Source: Mycolicibacterium tusciae JS617
GTDB lineage: Bacteria; Actinomycetota; Actinomycetes; Mycobacteriales; Mycobacteriaceae
Direction of reading: 5' to 3'
Length of the DNA: 64,000 bases
NCBI RefSeq assembly: GCF_000243415.2
Contig: NZ_KI912270.1
Location: forward strand, 6,219,837-6,283,836
The notes beneath the pieces were generated by a model, which was given only the letters and a program-made list of their open reading frames with translations, searched no databases and was not told where the DNA came from. The translations under genes and the position numbers were made by a program. Below, one piece after another: positions 45,247 to 59,925 of the stretch. Position 1 is the first letter of the stretch; every line of letters begins with the position of its first letter.

Positions 45247-45301
45247 CTGATTTCTACTACGCTCTGTCGTAGGCTCTAGGAACAGCCACGGAAGAGGTCA
45301 C

Positions 45302-46762
45302 ATGGACGCACTCGACGTGTCACGGTGGCAGTTCGGAACGACCACCGTCTATCACTTCATCCTCGTCCCTCTCACCATCGGGCTGGCTCCCCTCATCGCC
45401 GCCATGCAGACGGCATGGGTGGTCACCGGCAATCCGGCCTGGTACCGGCTCACCCGATTTTTCGGCAAGCTGTTTCTGATCAACTTCGCGCTGGGGGTCG
45501 CCACCGGCATCGTGCAGGAGTTCCAGTTCGGGATGAACTGGAGCGAGTACTCCCGCTTCGTCGGCGACATCTTCGGGGCGCCGCTGGCGTTCGAGGGCCT
45601 GATCGCGTTCTTCTTCGAATCGACGTTCATCGGCCTGTGGATCTTCGGCTGGACCCGCCTGCCGCGTCTCGTCCACCTCGCCTGCATCTGGGTCGTTGCC
45701 TTCGCGGTCAACGCCTCGGCGTTCTTCATCATCGCCGCGAACTCGTTCATGCAGCATCCCGTCGGCGCCAAGTACAACCCCCAGACCGGGCGCGCAGAAC
45801 TTGTCGACTTCGGCGCACTGCTGACCAACAACACCGCGATCTGGGCGTTCCTGCACGCGGTGGCCGGATCGTTACTCACCGCAAGTGTCTTCGTCGCCGC
45901 GGTGAGTGCCTGGCTGATGGTCCGGTCTCACAAGCGCGCCGACGAGACCGACGAGGCACGCAGCATGTACCGGCCCGCGACGATCGCGGGCAGTCTGATC
46001 GCCCTGGTGGCCGCCGGGGGCTTGTTCATCACCGGCGACTTCCAGGGCAAGCTGATGTTCGTCCAGCAACCGATGAAGATGGCGTCGGCAGAGTCGTTGT
46101 GCGACACCGCAACCGATCCGGACTTCTCGATCCTGACCGTCGGCAGCCACAACAACTGTGACAGCGTCACACACCTCATCGAGGTGCCGTATGTCCTGCC
46201 GTTCCTGGCAGAGTCCACGTTCAGCGGTGTCACCCTGCAGGGTGTCAACGATCTGCAGCAGGAGGCCGAAGCGAAGTTCGGCCCCGGCGACTACCGGCCC
46301 AACCTGTTCGTCACCTACTGGGCGTTTCGGGCCATGATCGGGCTGTTGCTCGTGCCCGTCGTATTCGCACTGGCCGCACTGTGGCTGACACGTCGCGGCC
46401 GGATTCCACACCAGCGGTGGTTCAGTCGACTCGCCCTGATCACGCTTCCCACCCCGTTCCTGGCCAACTCGGCGGGCTGGATCTTCACCGAGATGGGTCG
46501 ACAACCGTGGGTGGTGGTGCCCAACCCCACCGGTGACCAGTTGGTGCGAATGACCGTGCAGGAGGGCGTATCCGGTCACGCGGCCGGCATGGTGGTGCTC
46601 TCACTGACCGTCTTCACGCTGCTCTACGGCGCGCTCGGGGTGATCTGGTTCTGGTTGATACGCCGGTATGTGATCGAGGGCCCACTGGAGCATGACTCCG
46701 AACCCGTGCCGCCGCCCTCTCCGGACGACGAGGATGTCGCTCCCCTGTCGTTCGCGTACTAG
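45302..46762 (+). CDS. cydA: Cytochrome bd oxidase subunit I
   Basis: CydA holds the haems and quinol site of the high-affinity cytochrome bd oxidase. The 486-residue protein has haem ligands His18 and His185 with Met398 (FTEMGRQPW), and the conserved acidic residues Glu98 and Glu106. The Q-loop is the short type and has two Cys (267 and 286) that pair as a disulfide in mycobacterial bd structures, if I recall correctly. ATG 45302 has AGAGG upstream. It is first of cydABDC. Confidence 0.97.
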   Translation: MDALDVSRWQFGTTTVYHFILVPLTIGLAPLIAAMQTAWVVTGNPAWYRLTRFFGKLFLINFALGVATGIVQEFQFGMNWSEYSRFVGDIFGAPLAFEGLIAFFFESTFIGLWIFGWTRLPRLVHLACIWVVAFAVNASAFFIIAANSFMQHPVGAKYNPQTGRAELVDFGALLTNNTAIWAFLHAVAGSLLTASVFVAAVSAWLMVRSHKRADETDEARSMYRPATIAGSLIALVAAGGLFITGDFQGKLMFVQQPMKMASAESLCDTATDPDFSILTVGSHNNCDSVTHLIEVPYVLPFLAESTFSGVTLQGVNDLQQEAEAKFGPGDYRPNLFVTYWAFRAMIGLLLVPVVFALAALWLTRRGRIPHQRWFSRLALITLPTPFLANSAGWIFTEMGRQPWVVVPNPTGDQLVRMTVQEGVSGHAAGMVVLSLTVFTLLYGALGVIWFWLIRRYVIEGPLEHDSEPVPPPSPDDEDVAPLSFAY

Positions 46763-46771
46763 GAGATCGTG

Positions 46772-47821
46772 ATGGGTCTACAAGAGCTGTGGTTCTTCAT
46801 CATCGCCGCGCTGTTTCTCGGCTTCGTTCTCCTCGAGGGATTCGACTTCGGGGTCGGCATGCTGATGGCTCCGTTCGGCATGGCGGGCAAGGCTAGTGGC
46901 GCGGATCCCGAACAGCGCAGGCGCGCCGCGCTGAACACCATCGGCCCGGTGTGGGATGCCAACGAGGTCTGGCTGATCACCGCGGGCGCAGCCATGTTCG
47001 CCGCATTCCCCAACTGGTACGCCACGCTGTTCTCGGCGCTGTATCTGCCGCTGCTGGCCATCCTGGTCGGGATGATCGCGCGCGTCGTCGGCATCGAATG
47101 GCGCGGAAAGATCGACGATCCGCGGTGGCGCGCATGGGCCGACATCGGAATCGCCGCCGGTTCGTGGCTGCCCGCCGTCCTCTGGGGTGTGGCGTTCGCG
47201 ATCCTGCTTCAGGGCCTGCCGATCGATGCCGACGGTCAGGCACACCTCGCGATCAGCGATGTCCTCAACGCCTACACGATTCTCGGCGGTCTGGCCACGG
47301 CCTCCCTGTTCGCGTTCTACGGGGCGGTGTTCGTGGCACTCAAGACCGCAGGGCCGGTGCGCGACGACGCATTTCGCTTCGCCCGCGTCTTGTCGTTGCC
47401 GGCCGTCGTGTTCGCCGGTGGATTCGGGCTGTGGACGCAACTGGCGCACGGCAGGACATGGACGTGGCTGCCGCTGGGGATCGCCGTGATCACCCTGTTG
47501 ACGGCCGTGGCGTTGATGTGGACGCGCCGCCGCGAGGGCTGGGCGTTCGCGGCGATGATGGCGGTCATCGCCGCCGTCGTGGTGCTGTTGTTCGGATCGA
47601 TGTATCCGAATCTGTTGCCCTCCACGCTCAATCCGGACTGGAGTGTGACGATCTACAACGGCTCGTCGACCCCGTACACGCTGGCGATCATGTCGTGGGC
47701 GTCGCTGACCCTGCTGCCGCTGGTGCTCGGATACCAGGCGTGGACGTATTGGGTGTTTCGCCGCAGGATCTCCGCCGACGGCATTCCGCCCTCGATCGGT
47801 TTGGCGCGGCGGCGCACGTGA
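46772..47821 (+). CDS. cydB: Cytochrome bd oxidase subunit II
   Basis: CydB is the second core subunit, 349 residues with about nine helices. The N-terminus GLQELWFFIIAALFLGF and LEGFDFGVGML are the family signature, and NEVWLITAGAAMFAAFP is another conserved stretch. ATG 46772 sits 6 bases after AGGAG; the adjacent GTG 46769 is too close. The stop overlaps cydD as GTGA. Confidence 0.97.
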   Translation: MGLQELWFFIIAALFLGFVLLEGFDFGVGMLMAPFGMAGKASGADPEQRRRAALNTIGPVWDANEVWLITAGAAMFAAFPNWYATLFSALYLPLLAILVGMIARVVGIEWRGKIDDPRWRAWADIGIAAGSWLPAVLWGVAFAILLQGLPIDADGQAHLAISDVLNAYTILGGLATASLFAFYGAVFVALKTAGPVRDDAFRFARVLSLPAVVFAGGFGLWTQLAHGRTWTWLPLGIAVITLLTAVALMWTRRREGWAFAAMMAVIAAVVVLLFGSMYPNLLPSTLNPDWSVTIYNGSSTPYTLAIMSWASLTLLPLVLGYQAWTYWVFRRRISADGIPPSIGLARRRT

Positions 47822-49422
47822 GTGGCCCGGTCGACCCGCGCCTGTGGCGTGCATCGACCGCGATGCGCCGCTTCCTCGTGTCGTCGACCGCATGCGGCAT
47901 GCTTATCGCCGGCGCCACGATCGCCTCCGCGGTGGTGCTCGCCGACATCGTGGCTCGGGTGCTCACCGATCCGGCCGAGCGCAGTCTGGACCGCCTGCTG
48001 GTAGGGCTGTCGATTCTGCTGCTGCTGTGGACATTCCGAACACTTGTCACCTGGCAGCAGGGCCGCCTCGCTCAGCGCGGGGCGAGCGCGGTGATCGCTG
48101 ACCTCAGCCACTCGGTGCTGACGGCCACGACATCTCTGTCACCACGCCGACTCACCGAACGCCGCGACGACGCGGCCATCCTGGTCACGCGCGGCCTGGA
48201 CGGCCTGCGGCTGTACTTCACCGCATACCTGCCCGCACTCCTCGTCGCCGTGATCCTGACCCCCGCGACTGTCGCCGTAATCGCCCTGTACGACTGGCGG
48301 TCCGCGCTGATCGTCTCGATCGCACTGCCGCTCATCCCGATCTTCATGATTCTGATCGGCCTCACCACCTCCGAGCGTTCGGCCGCAGCGCTACGCGCGA
48401 TGGCCACGCTGCAGTCCCGGCTGCTGGACCTGGTCGCGGGCCTGCCTACGCTGCGTGCCCTTCGGCGTGTGGGTGGCTCGGCGACAAAGATCGCCGAACT
48501 CGGCGCCGCCCATCGCCGTTCCACGATGGCGACGTTGCGCATCGCGTTCCTGTCCTCCCTCGTGTTGGAACTGCTGGCCACCCTCGGCGTCGCGCTCGTC
48601 GCGGTGAGTGTGGGCCTGCGACTCGTCTATGGCGAAATGACGCTGACCGCAGGACTCACCGCGCTGCTCCTCGCGCCCGAGGTGTTTTGGCCACTGCGGC
48701 GCGTCGGCGCGGCATTCCACGCCGCGCAGGACGGAAAAGTCGCCGCCGACACCGCCTTCCGTCTGGTCGACGCCCTGCCCCGGCAACGCGACGGCCACCG
48801 CGAGGTCACGGCGGCGGGCGCGACCATCGACATCACCGCATTCGACACCGCCGCCGAACCGGGCCGGGTGACCGTGATCGCCGGGCCCAACGGCGCAGGC
48901 AAGACCACCCTGCTGCAGGCCGTTCTCGGCCTCGACCAACCCGCATCCGGCCGGATACGGATCGACGGCATCGACGTGGCCGATCTGGACCTGCCTGCAT
49001 GGTGGGCACAGGTCGCCTGGCTGGCGCATCGTCCCGCCATCATTCCCGGCACGGTGCTGCAGAATCTCGAACTCTTCGGACCCCTCGACGATATCGAGAC
49101 CGCCTGTCAGATGGCATGTTTCGACCAAGTGCTGACCGACCTACCCGATGGGCTGGCCACGATGCTGGGAAGCGGAGGCGTCGGTCTCTCGCTCGGTCAG
49201 CGACAGCGACTTGGATTGGCCAGGGTGCTCGGATCGACCGCTGGAGTACTGCTCCTCGACGAGCCGACCGCCCACCTCGACGCGGAAGCCGAACACCGGG
49301 TCCTGCAAGCCATCACCGCGCGCGCGACTGCCGGGGCGACGGTGATCGTTGTCGGCCACCGCGCGCCGGTACTCGCCATCGGCGATTGTGTTCTGCAATT
49401 GGGGAGCCTTGTTGATGTTTGA
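47818..49422 (+). CDS. cydD: Cytochrome bd assembly ABC transporter subunit CydD
   Basis: CydD with CydC forms a heterodimeric ABC exporter needed for cytochrome bd assembly (haem and thiol control). The 534-residue protein has a six-helix membrane domain (about 20-300) and an ATPase domain with Walker A GPNGAGKTT, signature LSLGQRQRLGLAR and Walker B VLLLDEPTAHLD. GTG 47818 overlaps the cydB stop; the frame open back to 46951 is a shadow through cydB. Confidence 0.94.
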   Translation: MSGPVDPRLWRASTAMRRFLVSSTACGMLIAGATIASAVVLADIVARVLTDPAERSLDRLLVGLSILLLLWTFRTLVTWQQGRLAQRGASAVIADLSHSVLTATTSLSPRRLTERRDDAAILVTRGLDGLRLYFTAYLPALLVAVILTPATVAVIALYDWRSALIVSIALPLIPIFMILIGLTTSERSAAALRAMATLQSRLLDLVAGLPTLRALRRVGGSATKIAELGAAHRRSTMATLRIAFLSSLVLELLATLGVALVAVSVGLRLVYGEMTLTAGLTALLLAPEVFWPLRRVGAAFHAAQDGKVAADTAFRLVDALPRQRDGHREVTAAGATIDITAFDTAAEPGRVTVIAGPNGAGKTTLLQAVLGLDQPASGRIRIDGIDVADLDLPAWWAQVAWLAHRPAIIPGTVLQNLELFGPLDDIETACQMACFDQVLTDLPDGLATMLGSGGVGLSLGQRQRLGLARVLGSTAGVLLLDEPTAHLDAEAEHRVLQAITARATAGATVIVVGHRAPVLAIGDCVLQLGSLVDV

Positions 49423-50905
49423 GTTGCTGCGCGCCCGCCTGCCCCGGCTGCTGATTGCCATCGGATTCGGGGTGCTGTCCCTTGGCAGTGCGCTTGGGTT
49501 GGCAGGAGTTGCGGCATGGCTGATCACCAGGGCGTGGGAGATGCCGCCCGTGCTGCACCTGACGGTGGCGGTGGTGGCGGTTCGCGCGCTCGGAATCTCG
49601 CGCGGGGTACTGGGCTACTGCGAAAGGCTGGCTTCCCACGACACCGCGCTACGGGCTGCCGCCGACGTCCGTGAGCGGCTGTACACCCGGCTCGCGGCCG
49701 GGCCGGTCGACGCTGTGATGCGACGACACACCGGTGAGCTGGTCAGTGACATCGGCACGTCGGTCGACGAGTTGGCCGACGTGCTCGTGCGCGCCGTGGT
49801 TCCGATTTCGGTCGCCGCCATCCTCGGCTCGGCCGCCACCATCGCCATCGCGGTCATCTCGCCCGCAGCCGCCCTGATACTTGCGTTGTGCCTGCTGATT
49901 TCCGGCGTGGCGGCGCCCGCGCTGACCGCCCGCGCCGCGGTAGCCGCTGAACAGCTTGCCGCACAGCATCGTTCGCAGCGTGACACCGCGGCGATGATCG
50001 CACTCGAACACGCGCCAGAACTGCGCGTCAGCGGCCGCCTCGACGAGCTGCTCGCCGATGCCGACCGACAGCAACGCGATTGGGGGCACGCCATCGACCG
50101 GGCAGCGGCACCCGCGGCACTGGCCTCGGCCGCACCGGTCGCGGCGATCGGCGCCAGTGTGCTGGGTGCCGTCGTGTGCGGGGTCGCATTGGCGCCGACG
50201 TTGGCACCGACCACGCTCGCGATACTGATGCTGTTGCCGCTGTCCGCTTTTGAAGCAACTACGGCGTTGCCGGGTGCCGGTGTGCAACTTGCGCGTTCTC
50301 GCGTGGCCGCCCGCCGCCTGCACATGCTGACGAACCCCGGCCCCGACGACATGCGACGACCCGCCGTCCCCTCGGTCGACCTCGACCAGGGAGCCAGACT
50401 CGCCGTCACCGGGCCCAGCGGCTCCGGCAAGACGACGCTGCTGATGAACCTCGCCGGTCTGCTGCCCGAGGAGATCGCTTCGGACGCGGCGTTCTTCGCC
50501 GAGGATGCGCACCTGTTCTCCACCACCGTTCGCGACAATCTTCTGGTGGCCCGCGGCGACGCGGCCGACGACGAGCTCCGCGACGCGCTGGACCGGGTCG
50601 GCCTCGGTGATTGGCTCGACGCGTTGCCCGACGGGCTGGCCACCATCCTCGTCGGCGGTAACGCCGCCGTGTCAGCCGGCCAGCGCAGAAGACTTCTGCT
50701 TGCCCGCGCGCTGATTTCGCCTGCTCCCACTATGCTGCTCGACGAACCGACCGAACATCTCGACGCCGCCGACGGCAGTCGATTTCTCATCGAGCTTCTG
50801 ACGCCCGGCGGTTTCTTCCCGGCCGCGCGCACCGTCGTCGTCGCCACCCATCACCTGCCCATCGACTTTGCCTGTCCCGTCGTCAAGCTGCCTGCCTGCG
50901 AGTAA
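49415..50905 (+). CDS. cydC: Cytochrome bd assembly ABC transporter subunit CydC
   Basis: 496 residues: membrane domain (GSALGLAGVAAWLITRA, LGISRGVLGYCERLASHD) and an ATPase with Walker A GPSGSGKTT, a signature altered to VSAGQRRRLLLAR and Walker B TMLLDEPTEHLD. The weakened signature suggests an asymmetric ATPase dimer with CydD. ATG 49415 overlaps the cydD stop by 8 bases. Confidence 0.94.
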   Translation: MFELLRARLPRLLIAIGFGVLSLGSALGLAGVAAWLITRAWEMPPVLHLTVAVVAVRALGISRGVLGYCERLASHDTALRAAADVRERLYTRLAAGPVDAVMRRHTGELVSDIGTSVDELADVLVRAVVPISVAAILGSAATIAIAVISPAAALILALCLLISGVAAPALTARAAVAAEQLAAQHRSQRDTAAMIALEHAPELRVSGRLDELLADADRQQRDWGHAIDRAAAPAALASAAPVAAIGASVLGAVVCGVALAPTLAPTTLAILMLLPLSAFEATTALPGAGVQLARSRVAARRLHMLTNPGPDDMRRPAVPSVDLDQGARLAVTGPSGSGKTTLLMNLAGLLPEEIASDAAFFAEDAHLFSTTVRDNLLVARGDAADDELRDALDRVGLGDWLDALPDGLATILVGGNAAVSAGQRRRLLLARALISPAPTMLLDEPTEHLDAADGSRFLIELLTPGGFFPAARTVVVATHHLPIDFACPVVKLPACE

Positions 50906-50916
50906 CCTCAACCACC

Positions 50917-51456
50917 ATGAGCGAGCCGGACAACCCCGTAACGCCGCCTCCGCCACCGCCGAGTGCGCCTCCGCCCCCTTCGTATGGCGGGCCCCCGCCG
51001 CCGTCGTATGGGCAGTACCCGGGGGGCTATCCCCCGCCACCACAGGGGGCGCCCTACGGCGGGTACGCACCGCCGCCGTCTGCTCCCCAAAATGGCTTGG
51101 GCATCGCGTCGTTGGTGACTGCGATCATCGCGCTGCTGAGCGTCGTCGGCGGCATCGTGCTCGGCGTCGTCGCAGTGATTCTCGGCTTCATGGGATGGGG
51201 TAAGGCCAAGCGTGGCCAGGCAACCAACGGCGGGGTCGCAGTCGCCGGAATCGTCCTCGGATTTCTCAGCATCATCGAGGCGGTTGCCGTCATCGGGCTG
51301 TTCATCTGGGGATTCGGTGAGGTGGGCGGTACCGATTACGTCGATTGCCTGTCACGGGCCGGCTCCGATCAGGAGGCCGCCCAGCAGTGCGCCGATCAGT
51401 TCACCTCGAACCTCGAGGACGAATTCTCAATAACCGTCACCACTCCCACGCCTTAG
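50917..51456 (+). CDS. DUF4190 membrane protein with Pro/Tyr-rich N-terminus
   Basis: 179 residues: a cytosolic Pro/Gly/Tyr-rich segment (about 10-57), then two or three helices of the DUF4190 type (ASLVTAIIALLSVVGGIVLGV, VILGFMGWGKAKRG, GVAVAGIVLGFLSII) and a short external tail with two Cys (VDCLSRAGS, QQCADQF). Proteins of this type are common in mycobacteria, of unknown role. ATG 50917 starts 12 bp after cydC. The stop is shared with tesB as TTAG. Confidence 0.85.
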   Translation: MSEPDNPVTPPPPPPSAPPPPSYGGPPPPSYGQYPGGYPPPPQGAPYGGYAPPPSAPQNGLGIASLVTAIIALLSVVGGIVLGVVAVILGFMGWGKAKRGQATNGGVAVAGIVLGFLSIIEAVAVIGLFIWGFGEVGGTDYVDCLSRAGSDQEAAQQCADQFTSNLEDEFSITVTTPTP

Positions 51457-52325
51457 CGCGGGAAGTGCTTGGCCGGGAAGTGTTTGACTATGCCCTCCTG
51501 CACCACCGTGGCCAGCAACTGACCCGACCGATCGAAGAAATGCCCGGTGCCCAACCCGCGCGAATCGGCGGCCACCGGCGATGACGTCGAATACAGCACC
51601 CACTCGTCGAATCGCACCGGACGGTGAAACCACACCGAGTGGTTCGTGCTGACGGCGAAAATGCGGTCCCACCCCCACGACAGCCCGTGGGTGGTGATGA
51701 TCGAATCCAGGATGGTGGTGTCCGACGCGTACGCCAGGGCTGCGGCGTTGACGGCGGGGTCGTCGGGCATGTCGCCGCGCGCCTTCATCCAGACCCGGTT
51801 ATAGGTGAGCTTCTCCCCCTTGTCGCGCATCACCCAGGTCGGGTCGTTGGTATAGCGCCAGTCGATGGGTCGAAGCGCCGAGGCGAAATGCGGAACGACT
51901 TCCTCGTATCCGCGCAGTAGGTCATCTATCGGCGGCACCGAAAGCGGATCCGGCACCTCGGGTGGTTCGATGCCGTGCTCGAGGCCGCGGCCACCGGACA
52001 GGTAGGACACCAACGCGGTGGTCAGCACCACACCGTCCTGCATCACGTCGACTCGGCGGTTCGCGAAACGGCGCTCGTCGCGCAGGCGGGCGATGTGAAA
52101 CTCGAGGTCCTTGTCCGGGTCGCCGCCCGCAATGAAGTGCACCGACAACGCGCTGGGCGGCAACGTGTGCTGAAGGCTGCGGGTTGCCGCCACCAGCGAC
52201 TGCGCCATCATCTGGCCGCCGAACGTCCGTACCGGATTCTTGCTCGGGTGCGAACCGACGTAGGTGTCGTCGTCGATCTGACGGAGGTCCAGTATCGCCA
52301 GCAGCTCGTCGAAGTCTGCCGACAA
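51453..52325 (-). CDS. tesB: Acyl-CoA thioesterase II
   Basis: TesB hydrolyses medium and long-chain acyl-CoA to free acid and CoA. The 290-residue protein is a double hot-dog: the first half has VRTFGGQMMAQSLVAA and LHSLSVHFIAGG-type sequence (ALSVHFIAGGDPD), the second has ALAYASDTTILDS and STNHSVWFHRPVRFDEW. TTG 52325 is the start because AGGAG lies 7 bases upstream and the N-terminus is in register with TesB. It matches the Rv1618 position. Confidence 0.94.
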   Translation of the reverse strand: MSADFDELLAILDLRQIDDDTYVGSHPSKNPVRTFGGQMMAQSLVAATRSLQHTLPPSALSVHFIAGGDPDKDLEFHIARLRDERRFANRRVDVMQDGVVLTTALVSYLSGGRGLEHGIEPPEVPDPLSVPPIDDLLRGYEEVVPHFASALRPIDWRYTNDPTWVMRDKGEKLTYNRVWMKARGDMPDDPAVNAAALAYASDTTILDSIITTHGLSWGWDRIFAVSTNHSVWFHRPVRFDEWVLYSTSSPVAADSRGLGTGHFFDRSGQLLATVVQEGIVKHFPAKHFPR

Positions 52326-52336
52326 TGAGCTCTCCT

Positions 52337-53755
52337 TTAGACGTCGTCCTCCCCGATCCGATGCACGTGGATCAGGTTCGTGGAGCCTACTGTGCCAGGC
52401 GGAGCGCCCGCGATGATGACCACCAGGTCGCCACGCTTGTAGCGGCCGAGTTCGAGCAGCGACTTGTCGACCTGCTTGATCATTCCGTCGGTGGTCTGGA
52501 TGTGCGGCACTATGAACGTCTCGGTGCCCCAGCTCAGCGCGAGTTGGCTGCGGACTTCGGGCAGCGACGTGAAGGCCAGCAACGGCAGCGGAGTGTGGAG
52601 CCGCGCGAGCCGACGGACCGTGTCACCGGACTGCGTGTAAGCCACCAGCGCCTTGGCGTCCAGACGTTCGCCGATATCGCGGGCCGCGTACGAGATGACG
52701 CCGCGTTTGGTGCGAGGCACATGTGTCAGCGGCGGGACGACGACCGAGTTCTCCTCGACCGCCTTGACGATTCGCGCCATCGTCTTGACGGCCTCGAGCG
52801 GGTACTTGCCCACCGACGTCTCACCCGAGAGCATCACGGCATCTGCACCGTCGAGCACCGCGTTGGCGACATCGGAGGCCTCGGCGCGGGTGGGCCGCGA
52901 ACTCTCGATCATCGATTCGAGCATTTGGGTGGCGACGATGACAGGTTTGGCGTTCTCCCTTGCCATTTGGATGGCACGCTTCTGCACCAGTGGAACCTCT
53001 TCGAGCGGCAGCTCGACGCCGAGGTCTCCGCGGGCGACCATGATCGCGTCGAATGCCAGCACGATGGCCTCGAGATTGTCGATGGCTTCGGGCTTTTCGA
53101 GCTTGGCGATGACGGGCACCCGCCTGCCCACGCGATCCATGATCTCGTGGACGAGTTCGATATCGGCGGGCGAGCGCACGAACGACAGTGCCACCAGGTC
53201 GACGCCGATCTGCAGCGCGAACTCGAGATCCTCGATGTCCTTCTCCGACAATGCGGGAGCCGACACGTTCATTCCGGGCAGCGACATCCCTTTGTTGTTG
53301 CTGACTGCGCCACCCTCGGTGACCGTGCACACCACGTCGTTGCCCTCGATATGGTTGACGACGAGACCGACGTTTCCGTCGTCGACGAGTACCCGGTCGC
53401 CTTCTGAGGCGTCCTCGGCGAGCCTTTTGTAGGTCGTCGACACCCGACCGTGGGTGCCCTCGCAGTCGTCGATGGTGATCCGTACCGTCTCGCCCTCGGC
53501 CCAATAGGTAGGACCGTCTGCGAACCGACCAAGCCGGATTTTGGGGCCCTGTAGGTCGGCGAGAATGCCGACGGCGCGTCCGGTCGAGTCGGAAGCGGCC
53601 CGAACGCGCTTGTAATTGGCTTCGTGATCGGAATAGTCGCCGTGGCTGAAGTTGAGCCGCGCGACGTCCATTCCGGCCTCGACCAGTGCCCTGACGGCGT
53701 CCTCAGTTGCGGTGGCCGGACCCAGGGTGCAGACGATCTTTCCGCGTCTATTCAC
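52337..53755 (-). CDS. pyk: Pyruvate kinase
   Basis: Converts PEP and ADP to pyruvate and ATP. The 472-residue protein has RRGKIVCTLGPAT at the start, LARLNFSHG-type sequence (VARLNFSHGDYSDH), ILADLQGPKIRLG, the B-domain, active-site VIAKLEKPEAI and MVARGDLGVELP, and SGETSVGKYPLEAV. The C-terminal allosteric domain is complete. GTG 53755 is the start. The 27-bp gap from gltD leaves little room for a separate promoter, so read-through is possible. Confidence 0.97.
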   Translation of the reverse strand: MNRRGKIVCTLGPATATEDAVRALVEAGMDVARLNFSHGDYSDHEANYKRVRAASDSTGRAVGILADLQGPKIRLGRFADGPTYWAEGETVRITIDDCEGTHGRVSTTYKRLAEDASEGDRVLVDDGNVGLVVNHIEGNDVVCTVTEGGAVSNNKGMSLPGMNVSAPALSEKDIEDLEFALQIGVDLVALSFVRSPADIELVHEIMDRVGRRVPVIAKLEKPEAIDNLEAIVLAFDAIMVARGDLGVELPLEEVPLVQKRAIQMARENAKPVIVATQMLESMIESSRPTRAEASDVANAVLDGADAVMLSGETSVGKYPLEAVKTMARIVKAVEENSVVVPPLTHVPRTKRGVISYAARDIGERLDAKALVAYTQSGDTVRRLARLHTPLPLLAFTSLPEVRSQLALSWGTETFIVPHIQTTDGMIKQVDKSLLELGRYKRGDLVVIIAGAPPGTVGSTNLIHVHRIGEDDV

Positions 53756-53782
53756 GACTACTGAGCATAGTCGTTTATCGAT

Positions 53783-55283
53783 TCAGACGACTGCCAGCGG
53801 CAGCGCGCCCGGGATCACCGGTGCGGGTAGGTCCGACTCTCCCATCAGGTATTTGTCGACGGCGTGCGCTGCGCTACGGCCCTCGGCAATGGCCCAAACG
53901 ATCAGCGAGGCGCCACGGTGAGCATCGCCACAGACAAACACGCCGGGCGTTTCCGTCTGCCAGTCCGACCCGCATGGTAAAGCGCCGCGACCGTTGAGTT
54001 GTAGGCCGAGCGCATCCAGAAGCGGCATGTGCTCGACACCGTCGAACCCGATCGCCAGCAGTGCTAGGTCACAGGGAAGTTCCAGTGGCTCCCCGACGGG
54101 CGTGATGACGCGGCGTCCGTCCACGTCACGTTCCACCCGCACCTCAGCGACCTCGATCGCACGCAGATTTCCCTGGTCGTCACCGAGGAAGCGTTGAACC
54201 GCCACCTCGTAGCGGCGGTCGCCACCTTCAGCGTGGGCCGGCGACAGGCGCGTGCGCAGCACGATCGGCCACATCGGCCACGGCGAGCGGGACTCGTCGC
54301 GATACTCCGGCGGCTCGGGGTTGTAATCCAATTGGGTCACCGATTTCGCGCCTTGCCGATGCGCGGTGCCCAGGCAGTCCGCTCCGGTGTCGCCACCACC
54401 GATGATCACGACATGCTTGCCCTCCGCGGAGATCGGACTCGGGCCGTCGCCTTCACATTCTTTGTTGGCAGGCACCAGATGGTCCATCGCGAGGTGCACA
54501 CCGGCCAGCGATCGGCCCGCCACGTCGCTGTCCCGGGCCCGCAGGGCGCCGACCGCCAGCACCACGGCGTCGTACTGGTCCCTGAGCCGCTCCACGGGAA
54601 GGTCCACTCCGACTTCGCATTCGGTGACGAAACGCGTTCCCTCGGCACGCATTTGGGCCAGCCGCTGATTGAGCGTCGACTTCTCGAGCTTGTACTCCGG
54701 GATGCCGTAACGCATCAGTCCGCCGATGCGGTCGTCGCGCTCGTACACGGTGACATCGTGGCCGGCGCGCGTGAGTTGTTGTGCGGCAGCGAGTCCGGCG
54801 GGTCCCGATCCGACGACCGCCACCCGCCTGCCCGTGGCGATGGCCGCGGGTTGGGGTTCGACGACTCCGTCCATCCAGGCCTGGTCGGCGATGGTCTGCT
54901 CGATGCGCTTGATCGTGACGCTGCCGCCCGTCTGCTCCTCACCGATGGACAGCACACATGCGGCTTCACACGGGGCCGGGCACAACCGTCCGGTGAACTC
55001 CGGGAAGTTGTTGGTCGCGTGCAGACGGTCGCTCGCCGCGTCCCAACGACCGCGCCGCACCAGGTCATTCCATTCCGGGATCAGATTGCCCAGCGGGCAG
55101 CCCGCGGTTCCGGAGTGGCAGAACGGTATTCCGCAATCCATACATCGGCGGGCCTGCTGAGAGACCTCGCCCGCGCGCTGGTGGGGATCCTGCTGTTCGT
55201 AGACCTCGCGCCAGTCGCCAACCCGCTCGTCGACGGACCGCTTGGCGGCCTCGACTTTGGGAACCTTGAGAAATCCTGTCGGA

Positions 55284-55291
<8 letters not shown>
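53783..55291 (-). CDS. gltD: Glutamate synthase small subunit
   Basis: GltD supplies electrons from NADPH through FAD to GltB for making glutamate from glutamine and 2-oxoglutarate. The 502-residue protein has an N-terminal region with Cys motifs for two 4Fe-4S clusters ([26 protein letters not shown]), the FAD site [10 protein letters not shown] and the NADPH site [13 protein letters not shown] 55291 lies 8 bases inside gltB, with GGAGG upstream. Longer frames are shadows over gltB. Confidence 0.96.
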
Positions 55292-59810
<4,519 letters not shown>

Positions 59811-59925
59811 CGGGGTCAGAACCTCACAGTCCGGGGAAATCATGTCCCGGGACTGCACCGGCCCGAATCGGATGTCGACGACGGCGGCGGCTCCGAAGCC
59901 CGAGTGTATCAGCGCAAAGCGTCAG

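Noticed and set aside
46951..47817. Open frame continuing upstream of cydD through cydB
   Set aside because: It is a shadow of cydB; cydD homology begins at GTG 47818.
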